A stretch of DNA of 64,000 nt. Source: Staphylococcus xylosus. Lineage in GTDB: Bacteria; Bacillota; Bacilli; Staphylococcales; Staphylococcaceae. Under the pieces are notes generated by a model, which was given only the letters and a program-made list of their open reading frames with translations, was not told where the DNA came from and did not search any database. This document shows positions 18,888-29,077 of this stretch, piece by piece. The stretch spans positions 558,001 to 622,000 of the forward strand of contig NZ_MRZO01000001.1 of NCBI RefSeq assembly GCF_002732165.1, given 5' to 3'. Position numbers and translations under genes: made by a program. Positions within the stretch are counted from its first letter, which is position 1, and the number at the start of each line of letters is the position of its first letter.

Positions 18888-20030
18888 CTATTTAAATAAA
18901 TTTAGTAACCTAATTAATACATAATTTTGTGTTCTACTTTTCATTAGATTTCTTCTGCGCGTCATTTTAAATGATTGTATCGTTAAGTTTTCACCTTTTA
19001 AAACACCTAAATATACAATATCATCTTGACTCAATATCGAAATACCAACTTTTGCATTATAAAAATCTCTTATAATTTGTGCCGTTATGGAAAGTTGAGA
19101 TTCAATTGTATCATGTTCATTTATAAATTGTGAGTGATGAGGTAACATACCTCTCAAGATTTGATTATCATCAAAATTTTTCAATCTAGAGTATAATTCA
19201 CCATCAGTCACACCATCATATATAGCAAATGCTTCATTAACTAATGACATAACAGCTTGTTCTAAAAGTATGTCATCAGAACCATAATAATATTCACCTA
19301 TGCGATTTATTATTGAGTTTTTCACAGGTGCGATTAAATCCTTACATGCTTGCTGGGATGCACCATTGGCAGTTAATCTTATATTTACTTCATGTGTTCC
19401 AGCAAGAGGAGCAATAGTTGGATTTGTCTGTTCGTCTATCAAATCCATTAATTCAGTTTCTACTTTTGACTCACCAATGCCAGCAAAACGTAGTAACTCT
19501 GAAAATATTGTTTGCTCCCCATTAAGTAAGTAAGGTAATAACTCATGTTTCGCCATTGGTTGCATTTCTTTGGGTGGTCCTGGTAGCAATACAATTTTTT
19601 TATCTCCATGATTAACAAGCATACCTGGTGCCATGCCAACTTTATTTTCTAAAATGTGTGCACCTTCAATCACAAGTGCTTGCTGTCTATTATTTGGTGT
19701 CATATCGATGCCCTGTTCTCTAAAATATGATTCAATATAATTTAGTGCATGTTCATCAATTACTAATTCACGCCCTAATATTTTAGCTACAGTATGTTTA
19801 GTTAGATCATCTTTTGTTGGACCTAATCCCCCCGTTAAAATAACGGTATCATACTGAGTAAGGGCCTGGTTCACCACCCTTTCTAAACGTTGTGGATTAT
19901 CCCCAATTACAGAATGCTCTACAACACTATGACCGACGCCATTTAGTAGCTTTGATAAATATTGGCCATTGGTATTAACAATTTGTCCTAGTAGTAATTC
20001 CGAACCTACTGCGATAATTGATATATTCAC
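18888..20030 (-). CDS. cinA: CinA-like protein with degenerate C-terminal domain
   Basis: A 380-residue protein of the CinA family. The N-terminal MoCF-like domain is well kept: IAVGSELLLGQIVNTN and LTGGLGPTKDDLT, then LPGPPKEM. In other bacteria the C-terminal domain is a nicotinamide-nucleotide amidase with a catalytic SCTGG motif. Here the aligned segment reads YDGVTDGELYSRL, without the catalytic serine and cysteine, so amidase activity is unlikely. I place the start at the GTG at 20030 (protein MNISIIAVGSE) directly after GGAGGAGGAG; a longer reading to 20072 has the ribosome site inside. The gene precedes recA, as in many Firmicutes. Confidence 0.93.
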   Translation of the reverse strand: MNISIIAVGSELLLGQIVNTNGQYLSKLLNGVGHSVVEHSVIGDNPQRLERVVNQALTQYDTVILTGGLGPTKDDLTKHTVAKILGRELVIDEHALNYIESYFREQGIDMTPNNRQQALVIEGAHILENKVGMAPGMLVNHGDKKIVLLPGPPKEMQPMAKHELLPYLLNGEQTIFSELLRFAGIGESKVETELMDLIDEQTNPTIAPLAGTHEVNIRLTANGASQQACKDLIAPVKNSIINRIGEYYYGSDDILLEQAVMSLVNEAFAIYDGVTDGELYSRLKNFDDNQILRGMLPHHSQFINEHDTIESQLSITAQIIRDFYNAKVGISILSQDDIVYLGVLKGENLTIQSFKMTRRRNLMKSRTQNYVLIRLLNLFK

Positions 20031-20180
20031 AAATACTCCTCCTCCAAAAACAAAGTTCCCATAATTATACATATAATTTTAATGACCTCTGTTTATACAA
20101 TACATTTTCACTTCCCTTAATTATAAAATGAAAACCACTAAAAAACGAAAAATCTGATTTCATATTATTAAGACAACAAA

Positions 20181-20221
20181 AAACTGGAAGATGTCAAAAC
20201 GATAAGCACATCTTCCAGTTT
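20181..20221 (-). terminator. Intrinsic terminator after pgsA
   Basis: AAACTGGAAGATGT (20181-20194) and ACATCTTCCAGTTT (20208-20221) form a perfect 14-bp stem with a 13-base loop. Six Ts follow on the minus strand. It starts 12 bases past the pgsA stop. Confidence 0.92.
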
Positions 20222-20232
20222 ATTAATAATTT

Positions 20233-20811
20233 TTATTTTACTTTAAAAACATCTTTACCTTTATAAAAATATTCTATACCAGATAAAATTGTAAAGAACA
20301 CACCAATGTACAGCAACACTTGTCCTATTGGAAAACCAACCCATGTAGCCAATGGATCACCAAATAGTATCCAGATAATTGCTACCATTGTTACTGCAGT
20401 TTTAATCTTACCTAATTGACCAGCAGCGCTTACAAAACCTTGTTCAATTTGTAATAAACGTAAACCGGTAACTGCAAATTCACGTGCTATAATAATAATT
20501 GCAACTACTGAATTTGTTAGGCCTAATTGAACTAATGCAATTAACGCACTGGAAACTAATAATTTGTCTGCAAGTGGGTCTAAAAATTTTCCCATATTAG
20601 TAACAAGTTCCCATTTTCTTGCTAAATAACCATCTAAGAAATCACTTAGAGATGCAACAATAAAGATTATACCACTTATTAATAATTCAATTTTTATTTC
20701 ATATCCACCGATAAATGAGACGTTACCAAATCCAAAATCTGCTAATGCAAAAACAAGAAATATTGGAATTAGTATAACTCTAAACACAGTTATCCAATTC
20801 GGTATATTCAT
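20233..20811 (-). CDS. pgsA: CDP-diacylglycerol--glycerol-3-phosphate 3-phosphatidyltransferase
   Basis: Makes phosphatidylglycerol phosphate, the committed step to phosphatidylglycerol, the main staphylococcal phospholipid. The 192-residue integral membrane protein carries the CDP-alcohol phosphotransferase motif: [10 protein letters not shown], then [10 protein letters not shown], which supplies the D-x2-D-G-x2-A-R...G-x3-D-x3-D residues. Several hydrophobic helices follow. It uses CDP-diacylglycerol made by CdsA, also encoded in this window. It lies downstream of the rodZ-like gene and ends with a strong terminator. Confidence 0.96.
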   Translation of the reverse strand: MNIPNWITVFRVILIPIFLVFALADFGFGNVSFIGGYEIKIELLISGIIFIVASLSDFLDGYLARKWELVTNMGKFLDPLADKLLVSSALIALVQLGLTNSVVAIIIIAREFAVTGLRLLQIEQGFVSAAGQLGKIKTAVTMVAIIWILFGDPLATWVGFPIGQVLLYIGVFFTILSGIEYFYKGKDVFKVK

Positions 20812-20862
20812 ACAAAGTCCTCTTTTCTATTTGTAACTTATAGCTTACGTTTGTTTATCACT

Positions 20863-21273
20863 TTAAAATACCAATACTGAAAATACCCACAATAATGCTG
20901 TGACAATAATCACTAGACTAATCACAACACCAACTTGTAAAGGTTCTTTATTCTTGCTACGATATGTTGGTTTATTGTCTTTCCCGAAGGCTGCAATTGT
21001 TTGATGTATCGCTTCATCATTATTAGGAATTTCTTCTCTATGTGCATTTATTAACTGCACTGAATCAATATTTACTGCTTTAGCATATTTTCTAATAAAA
21101 CCTTCCGCATATTCAGCTTTTTTTAATGATTCGAAATCGTTATTTTCAATCATCACTAACGTTTGTCGTTTAATTTGTGTACGCGATTCTAATTCATTTA
21201 ATGTCATACCTAAACGCTCTCGTCGTCCTTTTAATGTCTGACCAACTAAGCTCACGATATCAGCCCTCCTCAA
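20863..21273 (-). CDS. ymfM: RodZ-like HTH membrane protein (YmfM)
   Basis: A 136-residue protein with an N-terminal HTH_25/Xre-like helix-turn-helix (GQTLKGRRERLGMTLNELESRT) and one membrane helix at the extreme C-terminus (about 113-136). This is the RodZ layout, with the cytoplasmic domain that contacts MreB, but the outer domain seen in longer homologues is missing, as in other staphylococcal versions. Staphylococci are cocci without an MreB rod system, so its role here is unclear. It lies between ymfK and pgsA in an operon with short gaps. Confidence 0.85.
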   Translation of the reverse strand: MRRADIVSLVGQTLKGRRERLGMTLNELESRTQIKRQTLVMIENNDFESLKKAEYAEGFIRKYAKAVNIDSVQLINAHREEIPNNDEAIHQTIAAFGKDNKPTYRSKNKEPLQVGVVISLVIIVTALLWVFSVLVF

Positions 21274-21285
21274 TCAACAATTTTA

Positions 21286-22116
21286 TTATTCAAAGAAACC
21301 AAAGCCGCCACCAAATGGGTCATTACCAAAATCCAAATTGTTTTTACTCTTAACTGTTTGTTTTTTCATTTCTTCATAATGGATTTCTTGATTTTTATTT
21401 TCTCTTAACTCAATAATATAATCAAAATCGCTCATCGTATAGTCACTGGCTTCAACAAATAAGTCAGGGTGTTCAACTACTTTAATAGCAGGAAGACTCA
21501 TAACTTCTTTCACTAATTCCTGGTGTTTCTGATTAGATTCTCTTGCTGTCACAGCACCATCAATGATATAAACGTGATCCGAATCATATTCACCTTTTAT
21601 TAATGAACTACGCACAGTTTGTTTAATAAGTGTAGAGCTAATAAACAACCAGCGTTTATGTGCACAGACACTACCTGCTACAATCGATTCTGTTTTGCCA
21701 ACTCTAGGCATTCCACGAATACCAATCAATTTGTGACCTTTTTCTTTAAATAATTCCGCCATAAAATCAACTAGTAAACCTAAATCTTCTCTTTCAAAAC
21801 GAAATGTCTTTTTATCATCAGCATCCTGCTCTATGTATCTTCCATGTCTAACTGCCAACCGATCTCTTAACTCTGGCTTTCTTAGCTTAGTAATAGAAAT
21901 ATCATCTATTTCAGTTACAATATTTTCGAAACGACTTACTTTTTCTAGACTATCAGATTTAATCAATAGACCTCTACGACCTTCATCAATACCATTGATT
22001 GTTACTATACTAATCCCCATCATGCCTAACAAACTTGATATATCACCTAAAAGTCCTGCTCGGTTCATTGTTATCTCATACTCTAAATACCATTCTTTTT
22101 TAGTAGCAACTGTCAT
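21286..22116 (-). CDS. ymfK: YmfK-type ACT-domain protein (DUF3388)
   Basis: A 276-residue protein. The N-terminal 75 residues resemble an ACT domain (YEITMNRAGLLGDISSLLGMMGI), normally a ligand-binding module. The middle has a P-loop-like GMPRVGKTES, suggesting nucleotide binding. The extreme C-terminus is Gly/Phe-rich (FGNDPFGGGFGFFE). There is no signal peptide or membrane segment. The family is conserved next to ymfM and pgsA in Firmicutes, but I know no established function. It starts about 185 bases downstream of ymfI. Confidence 0.85.
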   Translation of the reverse strand: MTVATKKEWYLEYEITMNRAGLLGDISSLLGMMGISIVTINGIDEGRRGLLIKSDSLEKVSRFENIVTEIDDISITKLRKPELRDRLAVRHGRYIEQDADDKKTFRFEREDLGLLVDFMAELFKEKGHKLIGIRGMPRVGKTESIVAGSVCAHKRWLFISSTLIKQTVRSSLIKGEYDSDHVYIIDGAVTARESNQKHQELVKEVMSLPAIKVVEHPDLFVEASDYTMSDFDYIIELRENKNQEIHYEEMKKQTVKSKNNLDFGNDPFGGGFGFFE

Positions 22117-22301
22117 GAAATAAGCACCCCTTTATTTTGAAACCACATATAAATAATTTATACATGAATCTAAAACTTATTTGAAACAACTTAATCTTGG
22201 CATATTTTTAGCTTAAATATGCATATAACCATTTTATTGTAATGATATTATATCATTGAATGTTTCATAGTTGGTTTATTTTCTGTATATTGTTCAAAAA
22301 T

Positions 22302-23006
22302 CTATACGTACCAACCACCATTAACTTTCTGAATTGTTCCAGTGATGCTTCTTGCCATTGAATGACACAAATAACTGCAAGTGTGTGCAATCTCAATAGG
22401 GTCAATCAGCCTTTGCTGTGGCAATTCTTCAGTAATTGCCTGTAATTCCTCTGCAGACCATACACGAGTCATATTTCCGCTAACAAATCCAGGAGCAATC
22501 GCATTTACTGTCACTGATGTCATAGCTAACTCTTGGCTCAAAGCTTTCACAAAAGCAATTTGAGCACCTTTCATTGCAGAGTAAACAGTCTCCATACTTG
22601 CTCCAGTTTCTCCCCAAATAGATGATATAACAACAATACGACCATGACTACTTTGTCGCAATTGATCTGTAAAAAATCTACAAATCCTAATTAGCTGGCG
22701 AACATGGATTTGATAACAATCGTCTATCTCTTTATCAGATACATCTTGTAATTGACCATATAAAGCTGTCCCACTAGCATATACCAAACAGTCCAAATTA
22801 GAAATACAAGCAAAATATGCTTCTAAATCTATGTCTTGATTTAAATCACATCGTAAAAACTCAACTGGTTTTCCAATATAATCATTCTGTAGTGTTTCAA
22901 TATTCGTATTATTATAATGTACAATTACTTCAAAACCATCCGATAATAATCTGTTAACAATCGCTTTTCCTATCGTTCCAGAACCGCCCATAACTAATGC
23001 CTTCAC
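22302..23006 (-). CDS. ymfI: EF-P 5-aminopentanone reductase (YmfI), SDR family
   Basis: A 234-residue short-chain dehydrogenase. The nucleotide-binding motif GGSGTIGKA is at residues 7-15 and the catalytic YSAMK lies in the middle, preceded by the serine in VISSIWGE. In Bacillus subtilis YmfI reduces the 5-aminopentanone group on lysine 32 of elongation factor P to 5-aminopentanol. The GTG start at 23006 overlaps the ymfH stop as TAGTG, so the genes are coupled. The efp gene itself is not in this window. A FabG-like function cannot be excluded from sequence alone. Confidence 0.88.
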   Translation of the reverse strand: MKALVMGGSGTIGKAIVNRLLSDGFEVIVHYNNTNIETLQNDYIGKPVEFLRCDLNQDIDLEAYFACISNLDCLVYASGTALYGQLQDVSDKEIDDCYQIHVRQLIRICRFFTDQLRQSSHGRIVVISSIWGETGASMETVYSAMKGAQIAFVKALSQELAMTSVTVNAIAPGFVSGNMTRVWSAEELQAITEELPQQRLIDPIEIAHTCSYLCHSMARSITGTIQKVNGGWYV

Positions 23007-24301
23007 TATTTTTTCATCTCCAAGCGACTATCTACTACGTGTGTTAAATTTAAGCATTTTTGTGCTGTTTCATTCACACTTTCTAAAGAGATATTTTCAA
23101 CAATTTCTAATAAATCGAACAAACTTACGCCTTCAAAATATAATTTTGTATATTGGTTCGCAATGTATTCGGGTGAGTTCAAACCTGAAATAAATTCTCC
23201 GATAAACTGTTTCTTCAACAGGCTGAAGGCTTCTAAATCATCAAGTTTTCCTAAATTATTTCTAATTTCATCTAATAATAGCGTTTTTAATTTATCAGGA
23301 TATTGCGTTGCACTTGTTATAACTGAAAAACTGTATGTAGGTTCTAATAAAAATTGATATCCAAAAGTTTCATCTATTAATTCATCATTAAGAAGTGACT
23401 GATAAAAATCTGTTTCTTCACCAAATATCAATTCATAAAATAAAGTCATTTCTAAATCACGTTTAACAAAAGCTTCATTAGGTTCGTTTGATAATGGTTC
23501 ATTTTTAAAACCTAACATTAATCTTGGCGATTGTAATTTCATCGTTTCCGAAATATTTGGTTCTCTCACTGAAGTTTGTTCAATCAGCGGGTCCCTTACA
23601 ATTTGTGGTTGTGCTTCTTTATCACGTTGATTCTCATGATCTTCAATAACTTTATAAATATGATTTACGTCTACATCTCCAACGACGAACAACACCATAT
23701 TCGAAGGATGATAAAAGGTTTCATAACATAAATATAAATCGTCTTTAGTTATTTCATAAATACTTTCAACACTACCGGCAATATCAACACGTATTGGGTG
23801 TGTATCATACATAGCTCTTAGAGTATTAAACATTAATTTATAGGCTGGCTGTTCTTGGTACATCTTGATTTCTTCGGCTATTATACCTTTTTCTTTATCT
23901 ACTGTTTCTTTAGTAAAATAAGGTGTTTCTACCATAGTTAATAACCGTTTGATGTTGCGTTCTATATTACTCGTTGCACTAAATAAATAGCTTGTTCTAT
24001 CAAAACTCGTAAAAGCATTGACCTGTGCATTGTCTTCAGCAAATGCTGTAAACAAATCTTCTTCATCGTCATCATTTTCAAACAACTTATGTTCTAAAAA
24101 GTGAGCCACTCCATCAGGGACTGTAACAAACTCATCACTACCATGTGGTTTGAATTTATTATCTAAAGACCCAAATTTCGTAGTATAAGTCACAAAGGTT
24201 TTCTGAAATCCTTTTTTAGGAATTATGAATAATTTCAGACCATTTTTTAATTCAGCTTCAAATACTCGCTCGTCAATTTGATCATAGTAGGTTTCATTCA
24301 T
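23006..24301 (-). CDS. ymfH: M16 peptidase family protein YmfH
   Basis: A 431-residue inverzincin-type peptidase. The zinc motif HFLEH is intact near residue 76 (VAHFLEHKLFEND), and the second glutamate region follows (EEIKMYQEQP). The gene is translated from an ATG that overlaps the end of ymfF (TAATG). The ymfF-ymfH pair accompanies ymfI and EF-P modification in Firmicutes; the proteins are named as EF-P 5-aminopentanol modification-associated, but the actual proteolytic substrate is unknown. This is the subunit expected to be catalytic, YmfF being the partner. Confidence 0.93.
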   Translation of the reverse strand: MNETYYDQIDERVFEAELKNGLKLFIIPKKGFQKTFVTYTTKFGSLDNKFKPHGSDEFVTVPDGVAHFLEHKLFENDDDEEDLFTAFAEDNAQVNAFTSFDRTSYLFSATSNIERNIKRLLTMVETPYFTKETVDKEKGIIAEEIKMYQEQPAYKLMFNTLRAMYDTHPIRVDIAGSVESIYEITKDDLYLCYETFYHPSNMVLFVVGDVDVNHIYKVIEDHENQRDKEAQPQIVRDPLIEQTSVREPNISETMKLQSPRLMLGFKNEPLSNEPNEAFVKRDLEMTLFYELIFGEETDFYQSLLNDELIDETFGYQFLLEPTYSFSVITSATQYPDKLKTLLLDEIRNNLGKLDDLEAFSLLKKQFIGEFISGLNSPEYIANQYTKLYFEGVSLFDLLEIVENISLESVNETAQKCLNLTHVVDSRLEMKK

Positions 24302-25589
24302 TAGTCATCATCCCCTTTTGTCAAAATATAAATTGTATCTAATGTGGTTTCCTGTGCTAATTGTTGAATATCTGATTTATTAACGTTTTGAATGCCCGAA
24401 ATATAATTTTCTTCCGACATAGGTTCGTCTAATAATATGTTGTTATTCATGATTTCTATAATACTTTTAGCTCTGTCGTAAGATTCTTGTCTTTGAGATA
24501 AAATCACTTTTTTTGCGAGTGCTAATTTTTCTTCTTCAAAATCCCCTTGTTGGAATTTCTCAAATTCAGACACAATCGTCTCTTTAGCAATTTCATACTT
24601 ATCAGTTGAAACACCACTTAATACAAATAGAAAACCATTTTTTGCGTCTATTTGAGAATGGATGGAATATGCTAAACTTTGCTTTTCTCGAACTTCATTA
24701 AATAATACAGATGATGGATCGCCGCCAAACATAACATTAAACACAATCATTGCAAAATACTCTGGATCTCCGTATTTTCTGGTAATGTGAAGCCCATATT
24801 TAATTTAGCTTGATCGACATCGTCTGTTTCTATAATAACTTGAGGTGTATTATGATCTTGTCCTATTGGATTAGGTTGTGACAATTCAAAAGAGAACGGA
24901 TTAATATTAAAATATGTTTGAATTTGGGATTTCACCTGTTGTTCATCTACATTGCCTACCACATATACTGCACAATAGTCATTTTGCAACATAGATTGAT
25001 ATGTATGATATAGATTTTCTGGTGTTATGTCAGCTATGTATTCAACTTGCCCAGTTGCTAAATGTCGATATGGTTGTTCTCCTAACATATATTTCAATAA
25101 GTTCAAAAATGAAATTTGAGATTTGTTGTCGATCATAGCGTTTAATTTTTTTGATAATAATGATTTTTCTTGAGCAACAAATGTTTCATCAAATTGATTG
25201 TCTGAAATTAATGGATTGTATATCATTTCTCTAAGCAATTCTAGGCCTTTTTCGAAAAGTGGCGTTTGATCTTTTAAATAACGCTCATTAACTAATTCTA
25301 AAGATATGGTAATAACATGTTTATCTTTAAACTTTGAAACAAAACTATTGACATACGCACCATACAAATGTGATAAATGTCGATTAAAATCTTTATCTGA
25401 CGGCCATTGTTTTGTAGCACGTACTAAAACCTTACTTAAAATAGATCGCGCAGTCATTGTGTCACTGTCTAAGGGTGCCATAAATTTAAGCGTAATTGTT
25501 GTGGTTTTAAATTTTGTTGTCGGTAATACTTTTACATGTAAATCTTTCTGTGGGTTTTCTATTTTCAAATTGTCATACCTCACTTTCAT
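24301..25589 (-). pseudogene. ymfF: M16 peptidase-like protein YmfF, broken by a frameshift
   Basis: Two overlapping reading frames encode the two halves of one M16-family protein. The first (25589 to 24747) covers the N-terminal 280 residues and runs correctly to GFTLPE near 24780, then enters a wrong frame and stops. The second (24750 to 24301) resumes at MIVFNVMFGGDPSSVLF. In the -1 frame the joining sequence reads KYGDPEYFAMIVF, so adding one A to the AAAA run (minus strand, 24775-24778) would restore a protein of about 429 residues, the size expected for YmfF. The zinc motif is not present in this subunit in any case. It may be a true mutation, a population variant or a sequencing error in a homopolymer. 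Confidence 0.85.
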
Positions 25590-25599
25590 AAATTTATTA

Positions 25600-26313
25600 T
25601 TATAATCTGTTTTTAACCGTTTTAAATGTAACTAAACTACTTTTAAAATAATTAAATGAATATAGCATTGGTTGATCGTCGGTATCGTAATGAACTAATT
25701 TTAACAACATGAGTCCTTCATGTGGTGAAGCACCTAAAATATCTGAGATATGTGGCTCATAACTAATTGCTTCCATTTCAGTGTCTGCGTAAGCCACTTC
25801 CTTATTAGTATATGCTTCAATTGCACCTAAAAGTGACTCATCACTACTTTGATATTGTGCACAAGTTAAATAATTTGCTGGCACTTTATCTAAACAATAA
25901 ACGACTGGCTTTCTATCTGCAGTTCTTAATCGTTCTATAATTGTTACAGGCGCCTTGTCTGTAATATTTAATCTTTTAGAATCTAAAGAGGTCGCCGGTT
26001 TTTCATCGAAACTAATATATTCCGTCCCCGGAGTGTAACCTTGATCTTTAATCATTCTACTTATGCTTACAACTTCTCCCAATGGATAATAGAATGGGTG
26101 CAGTGATTTAACACGTGCACCTTCTTCTAAATTATTGGATAATACTTGTTCAGTAATTAGTTCGTCTACTGCGTCATAAACATCATCTGTTTTTACGTTT
26201 AAGGTTCTTGCTATGGCTAAATTACTCGGAAGTGGTTCCCCATGCTGTAATTTGCCTTCCTTAATTTGTTGAATCATCCATTCTTTTACTTTATAAACTG
26301 AAGTTAGTTCCAT
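25600..26313 (-). CDS. ymfC: GntR family transcriptional regulator (UTRA effector domain)
   Basis: A 237-residue regulator. The N-terminal winged helix (about 1-70) has the GntR pattern with LPSNLAIARTLNVK, followed by a UTRA effector-binding domain (about 85-235, including TIIERLRTADRKPVVY). It lies between ftsK and ymfF, the same place as ymfC in Bacillus. The effector and targets are not known. It starts five bases after the GAGGTG that overlaps the end of ftsK, so it is likely co-transcribed with ftsK. Confidence 0.9.
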   Translation of the reverse strand: MELTSVYKVKEWMIQQIKEGKLQHGEPLPSNLAIARTLNVKTDDVYDAVDELITEQVLSNNLEEGARVKSLHPFYYPLGEVVSISRMIKDQGYTPGTEYISFDEKPATSLDSKRLNITDKAPVTIIERLRTADRKPVVYCLDKVPANYLTCAQYQSSDESLLGAIEAYTNKEVAYADTEMEAISYEPHISDILGASPHEGLMLLKLVHYDTDDQPMLYSFNYFKSSLVTFKTVKNRL

Positions 26314-26315
26314 AT

Positions 26316-28769
26316 TTACACCTCATCACTATCAATATCCACTAAAATTTGTCTAGGTTTACTACCTTTTTGCGGTCCAATAACTTGATTACGTTCTAAA
26401 TCGTCCATTAATCTTGAAGCCCGGTTATAACCAATTCTGAATTGTCTTTGTAATAAAGAAGTACTCGCTTTTTGTTGTTCTAAAACAAACAAATATGCTT
26501 CATCATAAAGTGCATCTTCACTTTTCATTTCTGATTTATCAACTGGCGCATCTGGTTCCATTTCTTTTACATAATTGGCTTTTTGCTGTTCTACAACGTA
26601 ATTAACAACATCTTGTACTTCTTGGTCGCTTAGAAATGCCCCTTGTACACGTGTCCTAGTAGAGCCACCATTAGCTACATAAAGCATGTCACCTTTACCT
26701 AATAATTTATCAGCACCAGAGCTATCAATAATCGTACGAGAGTCGATTTGCGAACTTACTGCAAAAGCTATTCTAGATGGTATATTATTCTTAATCAAAC
26801 CAGTAATTACATCTACAGAAGGTCTTTGCGTTGCAATTATTAAATGAATACCTGCTGCACGTGCCATTTGCGTAATACGTTGAATAGCATTTTCTACCTC
26901 TTTACCAGCAACCATCATTAAATCTGCCAATTCATCGACAATAACAACAATATATGGTAATTCTGATTGCTTTTCTTCTAGTTCAGCATTTTGACGTCTA
27001 ATTGCTTCATTATATCCTTCTATATTTCTAGTCGAAGAGTGTTGAAATAGATCATAACGACGTTCCATTTCAGCAACTACTTTCTCTAGTGCCTGCGATG
27101 CTTTGTGAGGATTAGTCACAACTGGTATCAGTAAATGAGGAATCCCATTATATATGTTCAATTCTACCATTTTTGGGTCAATTAACATAAGCTTAACTTC
27201 ATGTGGTTTAGCATTAAGTAAAATACTGGTAATTATTCCGTTTATACAAACAGACTTACCACTACCTGTTGAACCAGCAACAAGCATGTGTGGCATTTTA
27301 TTTAATTCAACCGTAATAGGTTCGCCCGATATATCTCTGCCTAAGCCAACTTCTAATTTATTTTTAGCAGGGAACTTTTCATCTAAAACTTCTTTTAGTG
27401 AAACAAGAGAAATCTTATCATTAGGAACCTCAATACCCACAGCAGAGCGACCAGGGATTGGCGCTTCTATACGAATATCTTTAGCAGCAAGTGCGAGTGC
27501 AATATCATTATGCAAGTTAACAATTTTACTAACTTTAACCCCTTGTGCTGGTTGAATTTCGTATTGTGTTACTGCTGGACCTATTTTTATCTGTGTAACT
27601 CTCGCATCGACACCAAAGTTCTTAAGCGTCGTTTCTAATAATTGTCCTTTTTTCTGAACTTCTGCTTTAGACGTAGCTTTTTGTTTTGCTGGTTGTTTTA
27701 GTAAAGTGAGTGGAGGTAGAGAATATGCCTCATTTTCCACTTCGCCTGCTTCAGAAATTGAATTAATTGCTTCGCTTTGTTCTGAATTTATATCATCTAG
27801 TTGTTGATCGAGTGATGCTTGCTTTAAATTAGAATTTTGTTGTGATGCTTTTTGATCTAGTTGCCCTTCTTGATCAAACATGCGTTTAGTTCTTTTACCT
27901 ATAGGTTTTTCTGAGGTTTGCTTGTGATTATCTTCGCTTTCACTATGGCCATATATAGGGATAGATAATTGCTCTTCAGATGTTGAATTTGTAATTTCTT
28001 TTAAATCACTAACATCTGTAACATTGTTATCTGATTGTTGCGCTGCAGAACTTGCTTGTTGTTCTGCTTGTTGTTCTGCTTTTTTCTCAGCTTTAACACG
28101 CGCTTTAGCTTCTTTTTTCACTTTATTCTGCTTACGACGTTCTCGATAGTTTTCCGAAGCATCCTTGCCTTTAACTTTCAGCTTTTCAAATAACACCTTA
28201 GATACGTCACGATGTTTTTTCTTAAGTAATAAAATAATACTTGAAGCGATTAGCAATATCGTTACTATAATAATACCCACAATAGAAATAAGTGGGATAA
28301 ACAGTGCTAACAGGTAATGACCTATTAAGCCACCCCCAAATACAGGAAAATTAGAATGCTCATAAGATTTATATACAAAAGATAAAACTGGTTCACGTTG
28401 AGCTTGAGCTTTATGTGAAAAGTAAAAAACAATATGAGTAACTAATAGTAAGGCTAATTGTAATATAAATGCGCCAACAGTACGTCTCGTTTTAGGTAGC
28501 GCTTTATAATATGTAATAAAAACTGTACCTATCAAAATAAGAATGTAAGTTAAGAATCTACTTGTACCAAATAAATAATTAAAGAAACTATCTATCATTG
28601 TTCCAACAATGCCAAGTTGAAAGGCACCCAACGTCACTATTACAAATATAGCGATTGCCACAATATACCTTAATGGACTATCTCCTTGCTTTTTCTTATT
28701 ATTAGTAGTTTTCTTTCTTGTATTTGTAGGTTTTCTTTTTGATGTTTGTCTCTTTTTTGTTTGTGCCAA
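26316..28769 (-). CDS. ftsK: DNA translocase FtsK/SpoIIIE
   Basis: Septal DNA pump that moves chromosome termini out of the closing septum. I use the TTG at 28769 (protein beginning MAQTKKRQ, 817 residues), five bases after GGTGG; the alternative GTG at 28778 is part of the ribosome site. The N-terminus is basic, followed by four to five membrane helices (about 35-190), a low-complexity charged linker, and the RecA-like motor with Walker [11 protein letters not shown] and Walker [14 protein letters not shown]. The C-terminal winged-helix gamma domain (about 750-815, [16 protein letters not shown]) recognises chromosomal guiding motifs. Confidence 0.96.
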   Translation of the reverse strand: MAQTKKRQTSKRKPTNTRKKTTNNKKKQGDSPLRYIVAIAIFVIVTLGAFQLGIVGTMIDSFFNYLFGTSRFLTYILILIGTVFITYYKALPKTRRTVGAFILQLALLLVTHIVFYFSHKAQAQREPVLSFVYKSYEHSNFPVFGGGLIGHYLLALFIPLISIVGIIIVTILLIASSIILLLKKKHRDVSKVLFEKLKVKGKDASENYRERRKQNKVKKEAKARVKAEKKAEQQAEQQASSAAQQSDNNVTDVSDLKEITNSTSEEQLSIPIYGHSESEDNHKQTSEKPIGKRTKRMFDQEGQLDQKASQQNSNLKQASLDQQLDDINSEQSEAINSISEAGEVENEAYSLPPLTLLKQPAKQKATSKAEVQKKGQLLETTLKNFGVDARVTQIKIGPAVTQYEIQPAQGVKVSKIVNLHNDIALALAAKDIRIEAPIPGRSAVGIEVPNDKISLVSLKEVLDEKFPAKNKLEVGLGRDISGEPITVELNKMPHMLVAGSTGSGKSVCINGIITSILLNAKPHEVKLMLIDPKMVELNIYNGIPHLLIPVVTNPHKASQALEKVVAEMERRYDLFQHSSTRNIEGYNEAIRRQNAELEEKQSELPYIVVIVDELADLMMVAGKEVENAIQRITQMARAAGIHLIIATQRPSVDVITGLIKNNIPSRIAFAVSSQIDSRTIIDSSGADKLLGKGDMLYVANGGSTRTRVQGAFLSDQEVQDVVNYVVEQQKANYVKEMEPDAPVDKSEMKSEDALYDEAYLFVLEQQKASTSLLQRQFRIGYNRASRLMDDLERNQVIGPQKGSKPRQILVDIDSDEV

Positions 28770-29077
28770 ATTTACCACCTTCTTCTTCGCCTGTGCTCAA
28801 AATTAGTTTATATATATTCACACAATACTGTATAAAACAGATTATTTCATATTGGCATTAATAATATATTTGTCAGTTAAATATATATAAATTTATGTAT
28901 GATTAATGTTTAATCCTTCTATCTATAATAACATAAAAGAGGTAAGACATTTAACGCTTGTAATCATTTCAAAGGGCACGTGAATGTCATTTCACTTCAA
29001 AACATTCAACCGCAATTCACCTTTCAAAATATTTACCTGAGCGCTTGTCTTAACCTCTTTGTTTAGTACAGAAATTA
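28770..29077. other. Intergenic region between ftsK and rnjB
   Basis: The 308-base gap is mainly occupied by the 125-base hairpin structure at 28936-29060. Between it and the ftsK start is AT-rich sequence where I see no ORF and no clear promoter. Confidence 0.55.
28936..29060 (-). terminator. Very long compound hairpin after rnjB
   Basis: AAAGAGGTAAGACA (28936-28949) pairs with TGTCTTAACCTCTTT (29046-29060) with one bulge. Inside are further complementary pieces (AACGCTTG against GAGCGC; TGAATGT against ACATTCA), giving a folded 125-base element. On the minus strand four Ts follow. It begins 18 bases past the rnjB stop. Confidence 0.7.

Noticed and set aside
24301-24750. The C-terminal half of ymfF as an independent gene
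   Set aside because: It encodes only part of an M16 domain and lacks a well-placed ribosome site; a frameshift explains it better.
24747-24780. Programmed -1 frameshifting in ymfF
   Set aside because: The AAAA run is not a good slippery heptamer and I see no stimulatory stem or Shine-Dalgarno-like site; a plain deletion is simpler.
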